A stretch of DNA of 64,000 nt from Pirellulaceae bacterium (GTDB taxonomy: Bacteria; Planctomycetota; Planctomycetia; Pirellulales; Pirellulaceae): assembly GCA_029243025.1 (NCBI GenBank), contig JAQWSU010000033.1, forward strand, positions 62,001 to 126,000, written 5' to 3'. Under the pieces are notes generated by a model. The model was not told where the DNA came from. It worked only from the letters and a program-made list of their open reading frames with translations, and searched no databases. This document shows positions 63,913 to 64,000 of the stretch, one piece after another; position 1 is the first letter of the stretch; every line of letters starts with the position of its first letter. Position numbers and translations under genes: made by a program.

Positions 63913-63948
63913 TGTTCTCCCTCAAAATTGCAACAAGAATCTGCTGCG

Positions 63949-64000
63949 ATGAAGCGAGAACTTCCTGTCGGTGTTGGTAAAGCCCACTTTTTCGCCCGGC
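63949..64000 (+). CDS. possible start of a gene cut by the window edge
   Basis: ATG 63949 opens a frame, MKRELPVGVGKAHFFAR, that stays open to the last base. There is no clear Shine-Dalgarno sequence and too little is visible to identify a family. It is reported as a possible partial gene following the aldolase. Confidence 0.3.
   Translation, partial: MKRELPVGVGKAHFFAR

Noticed and set aside
1-64000. CRISPR array or rRNA operon
   Set aside because: No regularly spaced direct repeats with unique spacers and no rRNA-like segments were seen.

Overview
The window reads as a chromosomal segment of a planctomycete, most likely a Pirellulales-type marine or freshwater member. This rests on protein families seen together: a cytochrome-c/DUF1549/DUF1553 protein (PSD1), a secreted sulfatase with a CSPTR motif, secreted DUF1080 and PQQ-like beta-propeller proteins, two PhoD-like phosphatases, two secreted sugar phosphate isomerase/epimerase proteins, a DUF1559-like protein, a PEP-CTERM protein with dockerin-like repeats, and a XylR-type AraC regulator. 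Gene density is moderate, short operons alternate in strand, and there are long intergenic stretches. No rRNA, complete tRNA or CRISPR array was seen.

Layout. 1-8.9 kb: PSD1 cytochrome, class II photolyase, CHAD protein, then a minus-strand chaperone set (Hsp20, DnaJ, double-TM2 membrane protein). 9-17.5 kb: YpdA-like flavoprotein, a receiver/HD-GYP protein, a membrane diguanylate cyclase with a degenerate HD domain, and a giant MscS-type channel. 18.4-24 kb: a membrane/SelL-like redox fusion, an NTF2-like secreted protein, a Pro/Arg/Gly repeat protein, a kinase-like remnant and a secreted TIM-barrel protein.

24.15-29.15 kb is a Tn3-family-type mobile element. Its 40-bp terminal inverted repeats match at 39 of 40 positions and it is flanked by a perfect 5-bp duplication (CTTTC). 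The transposase survives only as three broken C-terminal fragments, two of them at the ends of an inner structure. The interior also holds a frameshifted LRR gene, a decayed cadherin-like fragment and one intact cargo gene, a secreted PEP-CTERM protein with dockerin-like repeats. A sulfatase remnant abuts its right edge.

30-51 kb carries mainly secreted or membrane functions: PhoD-like phosphatase, sugar isomerase-like protein, HTTM protein, PhyH dioxygenase, YdjC-like deacetylase, two PQQ-like propeller proteins (one 1444 aa with a methyltransferase-like insertion and a malectin-like end), a sulfatase, a DUF5690 MFS-type transporter and a phosphonate-associated-type alcohol dehydrogenase. 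51.3-54.05 kb is a tandem pseudogene tract. The first is an EF-hand/deiodinase-like redoxin in which an in-frame TGA sits at the catalytic position where selenoprotein relatives have selenocysteine, with a hairpin just downstream; further stops and a frameshift show that it is decayed. The second is a PQQ-like propeller with several frameshifts. 54-64 kb: DUF1080 protein, the ergothioneine pair egtD-egtB, a second PhoD-like phosphatase, a XylR-type regulator, threonine synthase and an HpcH/HpaI aldolase.

Functionally the region combines polymer scavenging (sulfatase, DUF1080, sugar isomerases, deacetylase, aldolase), phosphorus acquisition (two PhoD-like proteins, a possible phosphonate pair), redox and stress defence (photolyase, YpdA-like, SelL-like, ergothioneine, Hsp20/DnaJ) and c-di-GMP signalling. 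All functional calls come from reading the sequence and recalling families; no database search was run.
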